In this document: one piece after another, positions 44,893 through 55,657 of the stretch
Numbering within the stretch: position 1 is the stretch's first letter
Layout of the letters: each line of letters begins with the position of its first letter
Origin: Adiantum capillus-veneris
Taxonomy: Eukaryota; Streptophyta; Polypodiopsida; Polypodiales; Pteridaceae
DNA: 64,000 nucleotides
Assembly (NCBI GenBank): GCA_014529385.2
Contig: CM043958.1
Span: forward strand, 86,808,525 to 86,872,524
Direction: 5' to 3'
Notes under the pieces: generated by a model
What the model was told of the DNA's origin: nothing
Databases searched by the model: none
What the model saw: only the letters and a program-made list of their open reading frames with translations
Made by a program: the position numbers and the translations under genes

Positions 44893-45215
44893 TGTAAAGA
44901 ATGAGGATGCAAGAGAGATACACAAGACAAGCACAAAGCACACAGAGATGGAAAGCTTCTTCTTCTTCTTCATAGAAAAGAGAGTACAAAAATGACTAAG
45001 TGCTAAAGCTGAAAAATAGCACATATGTACATGCGGTCACTAAGTGTGAACTCGCTAGAAGTGTACTGTGCTGGCACTATAAGTGTAGTCCAGCTGTAGA
45101 ATCACTGGCAGAGATCCTCCATGTCGATCACCTAACGCGCCAGTGAGTAAATGCCGTAAGCGGCCAAGACCCGTAGTGGATGCCAGCTCAAGGTGTAGAG
45201 CTCGACATCTCAACA
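44893..45215 (-). repeat. 5' LTR of the young copia
   Basis: This is the partner of 39978-40300: same length, with only a few substitutions such as those around 45061-45075 and at 45127. Confidence 0.95.
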
Positions 45216-46073
45216 GCTGGGAGTTTCGATCCTGCTAATGGAGCTACATGCTTGTAACTATGGTCTTTCAGGTGTATTTTAGTTGTTGTCTCGCCATGTC
45301 TGAGGTATATGTGGTTGTAACCCCAATCTTGGACCATCTTCAATTGTTGCATGAATGGTCTTCCCAAGATGATCTCATAATTGTTCTTTTTGTTGAAATT
45401 GACTATTGCAAATGTATGCTCATACTCGATTCTACACGAAGTGAAAATCGCTTTTTCTAAGAGTCCTAGAGGCTTCTCCATGAACCCATCTGCCAATTGC
45501 AATTTCATTCTGGTAGCTCTTAAAGCTGGTTTTCCCCATTTTTTCCAGATTTCCTTGGTGGCGATAGCAACTCCCGCTCCACTGTCAAGAATAGCTTTGG
45601 AAACTACTCGGAATTCTAATGGTAGCGTGGTGTTTCCATCTTCTCCCTCACAATACTCTTTAACCTTGTTTAATGGTACTGGCCTAGTGTTTAGTTGAGG
45701 CCTGTCCAATTCTCTGATCCCTTCCTGAAGCTTCGAGCTGGGGTCTTTCACTCCAAATTTTTCTAGGCATTTACCTATTGGGGTCCGGTCGTAACCTTAG
45801 GAGTTCGGCTAATGTGATTGTGCATGCCACCGGGGTGGACAATAACTCAACCAATCCTTGTGAATCCATCACTTTGTTACAAGAAAGTCTTTGAGATGGG
45901 ATTGCTCTCACTTCAGACTTGGCTTCGTACTCTCCTAGGTAAGAGGGTAGAGTTTTCAACGCGTTTGGTTGGCTGTGCCCCGAACTAATTGATCCCTGGT
46001 GAAAATAGGGTAAACCCCACCTTCTGAACACAGTGGTCAACTCAAAATTCCAAAATTCCCACCAGATTAGCAC
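45216..46073 (-). pseudogene. First (ordinary) retropepsin of the giant element
   Basis: From about 45990 the minus strand reads NALKTLPSYLGEYEAKSEV and ITLAELLRLRP, the usual segment upstream of gypsy protease. After a stop near 45770 it continues KEYCEGEDGNTTLPLEFRVV and AILDSGAGVAIATKEIW, the D-S-G-A active site at about 45590. EIILGRPFMQQLKMVQDWG follows. The frame then reaches the copia insertion. No zinc knuckle precedes it within the ~550 bases to the primer site, so gag is missing or unrecognisable. Confidence 0.85.
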
Positions 46074-46627
46074 GTAGACATACTACGCGTAGGATGTCTC
46101 CTGGCTTAAAATTAGATTTTTTCCTGACAGAAATGCTCCTGATGCTCTGCAGCTCTATCAGAAACACTCGCAGTAACTTTTGGACTTCACTTCAGCTTTC
46201 AAAGACACTTTTGCATCTTTTTGCGTCTTTTACAACCTTGTGATGAGTTTACCAAGCAAGTATACATGCATGAAGTGCTCTAGATCCTGAATCATGATGT
46301 CCTACTTACTCTACTCCTACTCATCATGTGAAATGGTGATAATGGTGTTTTGGTTGCTCTTTGACCTCTCCGGACTCTCAAGCTCTCCTCTCACCGCTTC
46401 TACCACTCCAACTCCTACTCAAGAACTCAACTAATACCTTAAACTATCTCAGTCTACCTAAATCTACCTAAGTCGAAGGATATAGGCCAGACACACGCTT
46501 CCTAGACTCCCTCTAAGACCTAGAGAGTCCTCCACCCTCTGGTCCTATCTAAATGTAAAACGAGACTCTTGGCAAGCCAAAAATCCCTATCCTCAAGGAC
46601 TAGTCGCGGTCACCTACCTAAGGTTTT
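46074..46627 (-). other. Leader of the giant element with one palindrome
   Basis: The stretch holds the palindrome at 46076-46099 (arms as in the array at 31980-32880, one base changed) and no convincing ORF. It is too short to hold a normal gag. Confidence 0.7.
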
Positions 46628-46648
46628 CGTCCCTGGCAACGGTGCCAA
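46628..46648 (-). other. Primer binding site of the giant element, Asp-like
   Basis: On the minus strand TTGGCACCGTTGCCAGGGAC follows the LTR end CCAACA directly. It differs by a few bases from the Asp-type site at 22126-22145. Confidence 0.82.
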
Positions 46649-47575
46649 TGTTGGACGGATATGCCGCGATGGATGTCAGCACAGTGAGAACTCACCTAAC
46701 AAGATTTGTGAGCTAAGGACAAAGCTCGACCCGCAGGCACGTGGAAGCAAGCATAGGGTGTCAACCTACACTCGACCGACTCCTAACTAATTCCTAGAGA
46801 GGTCTCTACCCAATGTCTAAGTCATAGCCTTCAAGAGTGCATAAGAGGAAACTTCCTACAACGCTTTCTAGAGCCGACACCCATCAAACAATCTCGAAAC
46901 ACAACAGAACTTGAAGGAGACCCTACTAACACCAATAGGTCGCTCCCCCTAAGGTCTATGAACCAAAACCCCAACCCAAAACATTCGGTGCAAAATCACG
47001 TAGGATGTCTGGCCGAAATTTGTAGGTCTTCGTTTCCAAAATCTTAAGTGCCTAATGTGTAGCTCTACTCAATGTGAACGCGTGGATATGCTGCAATGCA
47101 AAATCGGAAACGTATGCTCACCGAATCACCAGATGAAGCTCATAGATGGAGCTCACAAAACCGGACCGTATGCGCACAATGTAGGTATCGGCGTGTAGCT
47201 CTTGTCGGGGGCAACACACTGCACTTCTCCGCACTCGATTCCGGCCACCGATGCACACGTAGCGTGAAGATGAAGCTCACACTCTTTCTCGTACACAATA
47301 CGCTCACTCACAGACTTCGAAACTTTTGAAAATGACAAAAAGGTTTTTCATTAAGGTCAAAAAGTGGTATAAATACCTTACAATTCTCAAACCCTAAAGT
47401 TCCAAATCAACCATCTACTCAATCTAACTGTCAAAAGTGGGATACAATCTGGAAACTTCTGTAAGCCCCAATATTTACAAGGTGAAATGTTGAGTTTTCT
47501 CAATTAATGAATAATTACAAAAAATGATAATCTACCGAGTAGTCAGTTTCTGTAGGGTGTGTCCAACTTCTAATA
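46649..47575 (-). repeat. 5' LTR of the giant element
   Basis: This uninterrupted 927-bp LTR ends CCGTCCAACA at 46649 on the minus strand. It starts TATTAGAAG at 47575, where the other LTR has TGTTAGAAG. It is followed by the target duplication GTGAG (47576-47580). Confidence 0.9.
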
Positions 47576-47580
47576 GTGAG

Positions 47581-48217
47581 TTAGGCGGGCGGGCGACCAT
47601 ATCCGTATAAGAGGCCACTTGGGCTTTAATCCCAACAACCTCCCACTTAAAGTCCAATGTGGCACTTTAAGTAACTGTAAATCTATGAACATAAATGTAC
47701 AAAGATTTACATGGCTGCCATCTATCCAATGCCCAATAACTCACGACAATGCACAAAGCTCTCTCCTAGAAGTCCCTTTGTGAGTAGATCAGCATGATTG
47801 TCCTTGGTGTGGATCTTCAGCAGTTGTATCTGCTTGTCTTCAAGTACTTCCCTAATGAAGTGATATTTCACTTCAATATGCTTAGTCTTCGAATCGAACA
47901 CTAGATTCTTTGCCAATTGTATAGCACTTTGACATAACTGTGGCATATCTACTTTGATTACCAAGTCTGCTACCAATCTACCAAGCCAAATAGCTTCTTT
48001 GCATGCCTCATTTGCTCCAACATACTCAGCTTCTGTAGTAGACTGTGTAATACAATCTTGTAATCGAGATCCCCATGATATGGCACCTCCATCCAATGTA
48101 AAGACATAGCCTAATGTAGATCTCCTCTTATCCACTAGTCTCCCGCATAATCTGAGTCAGTGTATCCTCTGACACTCAAATCCTGACTACCATAGCATAT
48201 GCGCATACTCTTTGTAT
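47581..48217 (-). mobile_element. 3' end of an older copia: RNase H and start of its 3' LTR
   Basis: The minus strand encodes GYTDSDYAG, a frameshift, and then DKRRSTLGYVFTLDGGAISW, QSTTEAEYVGANEACKEA and DSKTKHIEVKYHFIRE, ending at 47722: the copia RNase H. The purine tract AAGTGGGAGGT (47648-47638) precedes the LTR start TGTTGGGATTAAAG at 47637. Two later elements hit this copia: the giant one in its LTR at 47575 and the tandem gypsy at 48218 in its RNase H. Confidence 0.88.
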
Positions 48218-49253
48218 TGAGGCGGTCCGGGGCGGGCAACAAGAGAGGCGACCTCTAAACACCCCTCAAGGCTCCCGTGCTGCTCAATTGGGGCTGGGGT
48301 AACCACAAGCACAACACAACAACAAACCCACAGCCAAACCCAAACAAGATAGGGGCACCACCTAGTTATGGTATGCGAACTAGGACGCAAGAGAGATTTT
48401 GGCACAACCAAGAAGATGCACCACACAACACACACAAACAACCTCACACCAAGACACACACAAACTGGACCAGAGAGAGCTAGAGCAAAGGGAAGAGAGA
48501 GAGAAAAGGATCTTGCGTAATACCTTATTTGTGACTTGCAAATGGAGATGGTTCGTTATGATGCTATCGTAGAACTTGTATAAAACTCACTCAATGCTTA
48601 GTGATTGCTAAACATTGCCAAAACACACACACACACTGTCTTAGGGTGTGGGAGACCTCTCACCACAATACCCTCTTACAATGGACACAGAACTAGCAAT
48701 GAAAAACACACTAAAACACTTTCTAAAATCAAGATCAACCGATAAAAACTCAAATACACAAGTCACCTTGAATTCACCAAACCGTATTGCACAAATGGAA
48801 GGACGAAGATTTGAACGTCGAATCACGCCTTTGATGCACCAAACCTCAATTTATTGATGATGAAGGAGCATATACAATAGTGGTTTTGAGATTTGTGGAA
48901 CTCACGCTCTCTCACTTGCAATGTGTAGCTTGAAGGCTTCTCTCACACCAAGAGTGAAGCTCACAAGTGGTTGCTACACCTAAGTCTCTCCTCACGCATA
49001 GAGTGTTGGGGTGCTATGTGAGATGTTGGAGGTTGTTTTACAAGAAGGAGAGGGGCCTATTTATAGGTTGGAGACCCCTCATAAAGATTATTGGAAATCC
49101 TAATTTACAAGCTAATAAATCAGGATTATGATTTTTTTGAATGTCAAAACATTGCGGGCCTTCTTTGTCTGCTTGAGTCATGGGTGTGGGCTCAAAAGAG
49201 AGCATTATTGATGGTGAATAAGGTGAAAGTAGAGTTTTAAGGAAAAGGAGGGA

Positions 49254-49308
<55 letters not shown>

Positions 49309-50928
49309 ACTTTATACATGTCTTGAGGTGAGGTGTCTTTTATGGTTAGGTCAATGCTATTTTGTGTTAGTATGTTAGTGGTTAGTGTTAGTAATCACTA
49401 GAATTGTTAGTGATACATTTACAATGGGTAGGATGAGTTGATTTGATGAAGGAAGAGGGGTGAATTAAAAGAGAATCATTGAGATGGTGAAGCTTTGAAG
49501 AAGCTTGAACTCACCCTTGTGTAGATTGTGGGAAAAATGACCGCTGGTCTTCTTCTTCTTCTTCGCTTCTTTACGCCGCCGCCACGGTTGACCACCACGA
49601 TGAAAAGAGGATTTGTTGATGAAAAATCCTCAATTTGCAGAAGTTATCATGGTTAAGATGCTGAATTTTAGATATTTTTAGGAGAGGTAAATGAAATTGT
49701 AACATAGAAGCAATAGAGAGAGACATGGAGAGGGTGTATGTATGTAGAGGTTCATAAAAGAACTATAGGGATGAGAGAGAAGGGTAATGGTGAAGAGGGT
49801 GGGAGAAGCCATGGAAATTGCAGATTTGAGTGAGGGAAGGAGAGGGAGGGATGTGTAAGAGTGAGTAGGTGTGTGGAAGGGTGAGAGAAGACTAAAAGCT
49901 ACTTGTGAGAAAAGTGGGCAGACTGGGGTTCACTCAAAACATCATAGCTCACCGCTGGTAGCTCCAAAAATCATGAAAAAATTTGAGGTGATTATTCAGA
50001 GCGTGGGCTACATTTTCTCTTTTGACCACTGCTCCAAATTCAGAGTGGAGATAGGTGCCAAAATTCTCACCAAAAAGCCTGTTTTTTATGCCTGCAAAAG
50101 TCTTTTAGTGGCCCCTTCCTTTGTTGAATTTGTACAATGCATCCAAGAGTGAGCCCCTCCTTTGTCATATTATAATACAAAGCATCCAAGTTTCCCTTGA
50201 CCCATGCATGGAGGAGGATTATTGGTGAATAAAGAAATATATACATGGTGGGACTAGTGTATGGACTATTCATGGACTTTAGCTCAATGAGCACATGGTT
50301 GTAGAATAATGAGTAAAAATAATAATAAAAATATGGAGGAGTTATGGATATGGAAAGATATTGGAATCATATGATATGGTCCCTCCTTGAATTATTTTGG
50401 GTGAAAGAGGAAAAGGTATGCTAGTAAATAATATAATAAACATAACCAATGAGTAGAAATCAATTTTTTGTTTTCACGAGGGTGAAGGTGAAAATGTGGG
50501 AGTGATTTGTATAAAGGAAAAATATGAGGTTAGAGTATGTACATATTGGCAAAAAATATAATTATGGTGTAAGAGGATGAAAGAAGGTGTACATAGGTTT
50601 AATAAAACACACACCTAAGTAGAAATATTTAAATAAAATACCAAAATAATTATAAAAAATCCCTATATTTAGGCCATATATACAATGAAATATTTACACA
50701 CAAAGAGGCCATAGTATACTTTTATTTTTTTATTATTTTTATTTTTTTGGCTCAACTAGCCCAGTGACTAGCTAGCTGAGGGTTTTTTAAGAAGATATGC
50801 GAAAAGCCCCCTAACTCACACACGCCTATGTACAGTGAAATGGTAGGGATAGCCATAGCGTTTGGGTGAATTTGGTAGGGTGGAGTAACTTACTATGGCA
50901 ATTATGGAGAGCCGAAAAATGGCTATCA
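48218..50928 (-). repeat. Left LTR of the tandem gypsy
   Basis: On the minus strand this 2,711-bp LTR runs TGATAGCCATTT...CCGCCTCA. It contains a long (GA)n run (49259-49306) and a TATA-type box (minus strand TATAAATA, 49059-49066). Open frames inside (48277-48483, 48648-48857, 49871-50152) recur in the other LTR but have no protein-like features. Before its minus-strand start lies the purine tract GGAGGAGGG (50944-50929). Confidence 0.92.
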
Positions 50929-50945
50929 TTAGCCCTCCTCCAGGA

Positions 50946-52321
50946 TGATGGTATATTCATGTACCATCATAGAGCATCTTTTCCAAAGAGAGTGCTTCAA
51001 AGTCTTTGACAAGATCTTCATTGTTTGGACCCTAGGAATTTTGGTTTGTGTTACACTCATGCTTCATGGAACAATACTTACATGAGATAGTTGCCTTTTG
51101 CTCTGGTAGATCCTTTGGTAGAAGGCGACTCAAGTAAGGCTTCAAGCGATAGCCGTTTACCTTCCTGGAGTGCTCTTTACTATTCAAGTCCATAAGCTAA
51201 TAGTAACTAGAATTGAAAGCCTTCTTGACTATGTATGGCCCTTGCCATCTAGTTTCAAACTTGGCATCAAAACGATTGTCAAGTCGATTGTCATACCTTA
51301 GCACAAGCTCTCCTTCCTTGATGCCTTTGTCCTTCAGTTTCTTGTCGTGCGTTTCTTTCGCTTGTGTTGCTTTCCTCTTGTAGCACTCGTATGCTGCTTC
51401 TCTTTTCCACTCAAGCTCAGCTAAGGTAAGAAGTCGATCCATCCATGCTTCTTGATCATCTTGTGCTGATTTGCCATGAAGTCGCACTGTTGGAATGTTT
51501 AGCTCAATTGGCTGTAAAGCCTCTTGACCATAGACCAAGTGAAATGGTGTGAACTCCGTGGCTTCCCTATATGTGGTTCGATACGCCCACAAGGCACCAT
51601 CCATGAAGTCATCCCACAACTTTGTCTTGTTTTTCACCATCTTTCTAATGATGCCTGCAATGACACCATTAGCTTTTTCTACCAAACCATTTGATTGGGG
51701 ATAGTAGGGTGTACTGTGACGATGTAGAATGTGAAGTTCTTCACAGACTTCTGTGAGCAATCCCTTTCTAAACCCTGGACCATTATTAGAAATAATCTCC
51801 AAAGATGCGCCAAATCTACAACAAATGTGAGTGTAGACGAATTTGCTCACTGTCCTCTCATTTACCTTTGCCACACTTTGTGCTTCCACCCACCTAGTCA
51901 TATAGTCTACAGCCACTAGAATGTAGAGTTTACCATTTTTTGTCCTAGGCAGAGGACCCATAGCATCAATGCCCCACTTTTCAAAGGGTCCATTTGCAAG
52001 AACTATTTGCCTCGGGCCATGCACCAACCTTCTATTTCCATTTATCTGACAATTGTGACAGCTTTTACACCAATGTTGAACGTCCACATGCAAGCTTGGC
52101 AAAACATACCCCGCAAGCAAAATCTTCTTCACAGTTGATTCTTGGGCAAAATGACCACCACATGCCTCTTCATGCAAACCTTTTAGAATGGCTGGAATTT
52201 CCTCGATAGTTGGTACTCTTCTGTACACTTGATCCTTCCCTTTTTGATAGAGGGAGCCTTCTAGGAAGAGATAGAAACTTGCCTTCTTTATGAGTCTCCT
52301 CTTCTGAGCCTTCGTGAAGTC
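50946..52321 (-). pseudogene. Integrase of the left tandem unit
   Basis: From the start at 52228 the zinc region is HEEACGGH (residues 19-26) with WCKSCHNC. The core has Asp88 (WGIDAMGP). The second catalytic position reads SNNGPGF, with Asn148 where the family has Asp (codon 51787-51785). Glu184 is present (NGLVEKANG). The C-terminal part has GELVLRYDNR and RWQGPYIVK. A TAG at 51196-51194 is followed, in frame, by KVNGYRLKPYLSRLLP and a Cys-rich end (CKYCSMKHEC). The Asn makes the enzyme probably inactive. The right unit has the same Asn. Confidence 0.88.
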
Positions 52322-52822
52322 TTATGGAAACTCACCCTCCAAAATGTAGCCAATAATGGGAGCCAATGACTCCAATCCCTGGTATCTCGGTTGCTTGACA
52401 GCTGCTGCCACCATGATGACATGCACTTCTCTCTCAACACATGTAATTGCTTGTTGTGCAAGTAAATCGGCATCTTCATTTTGTTTCCTCGGAATATGAT
52501 ATAGTTGCACTTCTTCAAATTGATTAAACATCTTACGAATGGTATGAACTTTTGTCCTTAAGCTTTCATTCTTGCATGCCCAAATGCCTAAAATCTGTTT
52601 AACAATGAGAAGTGCATCTCCCTTTACCATGAGATGTTTTATCCCTTGGCCAATGCACATCTTCAAACCATGAAGTAGTGTGTCATATTCTGCTTCATTG
52701 TTGCTAGCTGAACTTGGTAGATTGAACTTCTCTTTCATGACCACCTCTCCACTTGGGTTGAGCAACACTAGCCCTCCCCCTGCTTTTCCTGTGGCTCGAC
52801 GAAAAGCTCCATCAAAGAACAA
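52322..52822 (-). CDS. Additional RNase H (left unit)
   Basis: The 166-codon frame begins MFFDGAFRRATGKAGGGLVL and contains SNNEAEYDTLLHGL, LMVKGDALLIVKQILG and YHIPRKQNEDADLLAQQ. These are the D, E, D, D positions of an RNase HI fold, separate from the RNase H that follows RT. Such an extra domain is characteristic of Tat-type plant gypsy elements. It lies -1 relative to the RT frame and overlaps its end by about 55 bases from the ATG. The true start is probably upstream by frameshift or fusion. Confidence 0.85.
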   Translation of the reverse strand: MFFDGAFRRATGKAGGGLVLLNPSGEVVMKEKFNLPSSASNNEAEYDTLLHGLKMCIGQGIKHLMVKGDALLIVKQILGIWACKNESLRTKVHTIRKMFNQFEEVQLYHIPRKQNEDADLLAQQAITCVEREVHVIMVAAAVKQPRYQGLESLAPIIGYILEGEFP

Positions 52823-54513
52823 GGTAAAAGCATTAGGAATACTTTTGGTGGTGGCAATGGTAGGGTCTTTACGTCAGGCACCTTAATCTCCTTTTCATGC
52901 ACCCTATAAGTGAGAATCCCTGCCAATTGTGCACGCACACTATCTTCTACCTTGAAAGAGTATTGAAACTCTTGCAACTCCATAATCCACTTTGAGATTC
53001 TAGTACTAAGATTCATTTGAGATGACACCCAAGGAAACAAATTCTCTGCGGTGAGGATTACAAAAGGTTTTGGGAGCAAGTAGGATCTAAACTTCCTTAT
53101 CGCAAACATGAGAGAAAGCATCATGAGTTCTGCCTCCGTGTAGCCTCTCTCTAAAGCATTCATGACTCTACTAGCAAAGTAGATGGGCCGCATCCTGGTA
53201 CTATAGGGATCTTGTTGTAGCAAAACTGCACCAATTGTTTCTTTCCCAGCACTAGAGCTAACAAAGAATGTGTACTCCCAACAAGGAGGCATGGGTGTTG
53301 GTAGCTCTGACAAAATGGCTTTAATGTTACAAAAGTACTCTTCAAGCTCATCAGACCATGAAAATTCTACTTGTTGTGTCAACTTTTGCAAAGGATGAAG
53401 CAACTCCGAGGCTAAGTGAATGAAGCGTGACATATACTTCACCTTTTGAATGAATGAGATGACCTCCTTAAGACTCTTGGGTGATGGTAGCTCAATAAGA
53501 GCCTTTGCCTTTGAAGGATCCACTTCAATGCCTTTGTAAGAAACTTTATGACCAAGCAAGATTACTTCATCCTCACCTATATGGCACTTGTCGGGGTTGA
53601 GTTGACCTCCCATGTCGTAGAGCTTCTTTAAACCTTCTTCTACCCTTTGTAGATGCAATGATTTTGAGCTATAAATACAGAAATCATCAATGAACACCCT
53701 AATTGACTTTCCAAAGAATGCTTGAAACACCATATTCATGAAACGTTGGAATGTTGCACGAGCATTTGTCAGACCAAATGGCATGACTCTAAAAGCATAA
53801 CAACCCCAAGGAGTGATAAAGGTTGTTTTCAATTGATCCTCCAATGCAATCCCTATTTGAAAGTAACCTGAGTAACCATCGCACACAGTCTACTTCTCAT
53901 GACCAGCTACCTCATTTAGTATCTCATCCTGGAATGGGAGGGGAAAGTGATCTCTTTTTGTTGCCTCATTGAGGGGACGGTAATCCACACACACCCTCCA
54001 CTTGCCATTTTTCTTAGGAGTGACAACAACAGGAGAGACCCACTCTGAATTCTCCACTGGATAAATGAAACCTGCTGCTAGAAGCTTTCTTACCTCCTTG
54101 AGTAGAGCCTGCTCCTTTATAACTCCTAGCCTTCGTAGCTTCTGATCTTTAGGTGTGGCCTCATGCTTTAACTCAATCTTGTGTTGAACAACATCTACCC
54201 CACGCACGTCGGTGTAGTCTTTAGCAAAAAGCCTAGGAAACTTCCTTAGCACACATTTGAACTCCTCTCTTTCATCCTTTGTAAGTGTTGTTGATAGCAT
54301 ACCTTCCAGCATCCCTTCATCTTGAACACCTTCGTTCTTTTGAGGACCTACCTCCTCCAAACCTTGACAAGAGGTCTCTTGGTTGGTTGGCTTAAACCTT
54401 ACCCCCATGACTTCGATGGAAGACTCCTCTTCAGTAATGCTGCCGCTACTTTCTTCTTCTGAAGTGTTATCGGTCCAAACCTTCTTCCGTCTCACTTTGA
54501 GATGATTCTTCAT
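52768..54513 (-). pseudogene. RT and RNase H of the left unit
   Basis: The frame 54513-53890 ends at a TAG (53889-53887) just before TVCDGYSGYF; the right unit has TAC there. RT shows EWVSPVVVTPKKNGKWRVCV, MPFGLTNARATFQRFM and VFIDDFCIYS (F instead of Y before I-D-D, seen in several plant gypsy RTs). The connection has LLGHKVSYKGIEVDPSKA. RNase H has FVSSSAGKETIGAVLLQQ and IYFASRVMNALERGYTEAE. The frame ends at 52768, after the additional RNase H has begun in the -1 frame. Confidence 0.9.
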
Positions 54514-55618
54514 GGAGCTCCTCTTGGCGTTGCTCCTTCATGTAAAAGACAACCTTCTTATGATTGTCGTTCCTGCAAATTAGCTTTCCACTCTCCCAAT
54601 CCTGCAAAGCTCGCATTTTTATTAGCCATGGTCTCCCTAGGATAAATGGGTAACCATTTCCTTTGGTAGGCATGACATAGAAATCCACTTCCTTCTTAAT
54701 GCCAAAGGCCTCCACAAAAACATTTTTACAAATGCCTACGCACCTAGCCTTGCTATTGTTTGCCATCTTGACCTTAATTTCAGGTGTCTCATGGATGTGC
54801 ATGCCTAGTTTTTGCATGAGTCCCTCTGTCATGATGCAAATTTGTGCACCCCCATCCACTAGACCTTTCCTAACCAATCTCCCTTTTATGTAACAATCTA
54901 GCACATGTGTAATGTCCTCATTCGTTTCAGCTTGTGCAATTTTTACAACAGGCACACTCTCTTTTACCTTTCTCCTAGTGCTAACTGCCCTTGTTAAATC
55001 CCTCCTAACTTGTGGACATAATGCAAGAAATTGAGGCCATGAGATATCAGGACCCTTACCTCTCATGTCTTCCAACAGGTTGTATGGAGCCATTCCATGT
55101 CCAAGAGGAAAGTCTTGGAGGTTGATACGACGTCGAGTCCTCTTAGCTTCCTTGGTCTCCTTTGCCTTCTTTTCTCGTCCATGGTCACTTTGTGATATAA
55201 CTCCTTCTTTCTCCTTACCTTTCCCTCGGCCACGCTTAATGCCATTTGCTTCCATGTCAACCTCTCTTGAATTTTTCACCTCTACCACATGCACGTTTGG
55301 GTCTGGCAAAGGTGGAACTCCTTCCACTCCTTGTGGAGGTGGTCTTGGTCCATTTGGCCTTTGTATAAGCCGTGGTTGCTGACTAGTTCCTTCACCTGCA
55401 TTCATCACTGGGTAATTCAAGTTAGGTCTCCCTGGCTCCCCACGGGGCCAAGGACAATTATACATCCCATGTCCAGACTCACCGCAATTCCAACATTGCA
55501 AGACTCTCCTAGGTCGTGGGTCTCGCTCTTCAGACTTCTTTGCTTGTCCCTTTGGACCTACGGCTTGTGCAAGGTGAATTGACAAGCTGCTTAAAGATTC
55601 ATTTAACTTCTCAATCAC
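54467..55618 (-). pseudogene. gag C-terminus and protease (left unit)
   Basis: Residues 42-55 form an intact zinc knuckle (CWNCGESGHGMYNC, CX2CX4HX4C). A basic stretch (RGRGKGKEKEG) follows. The protease site is GLVDGGAQICIM (Asp255, D-G-G as in Tat-type elements), with FILGRPWLIKMRALQDWESG downstream. One extra A in the run at 54477-54479 shifts the frame, ending it at GLDR-stop. The right unit lacks this base and reads on into RT. Confidence 0.9.
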
Positions 55619-55657
55619 TTGCGTCGTTACCTTAGGAAGCTCCTTAGATGTTGATGC

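Larger units (their letters stand above)
39978..45215 (-). mobile_element. Young full-length Ty1/copia, minus strand
   Basis: The element is 5,238 bp with two 323-bp LTRs (39978-40300 and 44893-45215) that differ by about seven bases by eye. It has a perfect initiator-Met primer site, a purine tract, and a near-complete gag-pol. The flanking 5 bases are GCCGG (39973-39977) and GCTGG (45216-45220), a target duplication with one change. It sits in the protease-RT linker of the giant gypsy element. Confidence 0.95.
26045..47575 (-). mobile_element. Giant gypsy-type LTR retrotransposon with nested insertions
   Basis: The LTRs (46649-47575 and 26045-28884) begin TGTTAGAAG (TATTAG in the 5' copy) and end CCAACA on the minus strand. 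The element has an Asp-like primer site at 46648-46628, a purine tract at 28898-28885 and a perfect 5-bp target duplication. Without the nested copia (39978-45215) and the LTR insertion (26656-28580) it is about 14.4 kb. The internal order is leader, protease, linker, RT, RNase H, duplicated zinc module, integrase, second protease, palindromic array, long coiled-coil ORF. No gag zinc knuckle is visible. The LTRs differ noticeably, so this is older than the copia inside it. Confidence 0.9.

Noticed and set aside
48277-50152. Small open frames repeated at 56904-58777
   Set aside because: They lie within the LTR, recur only because the LTR is duplicated, and have no protein-like features. One reads through the (GA)n run.
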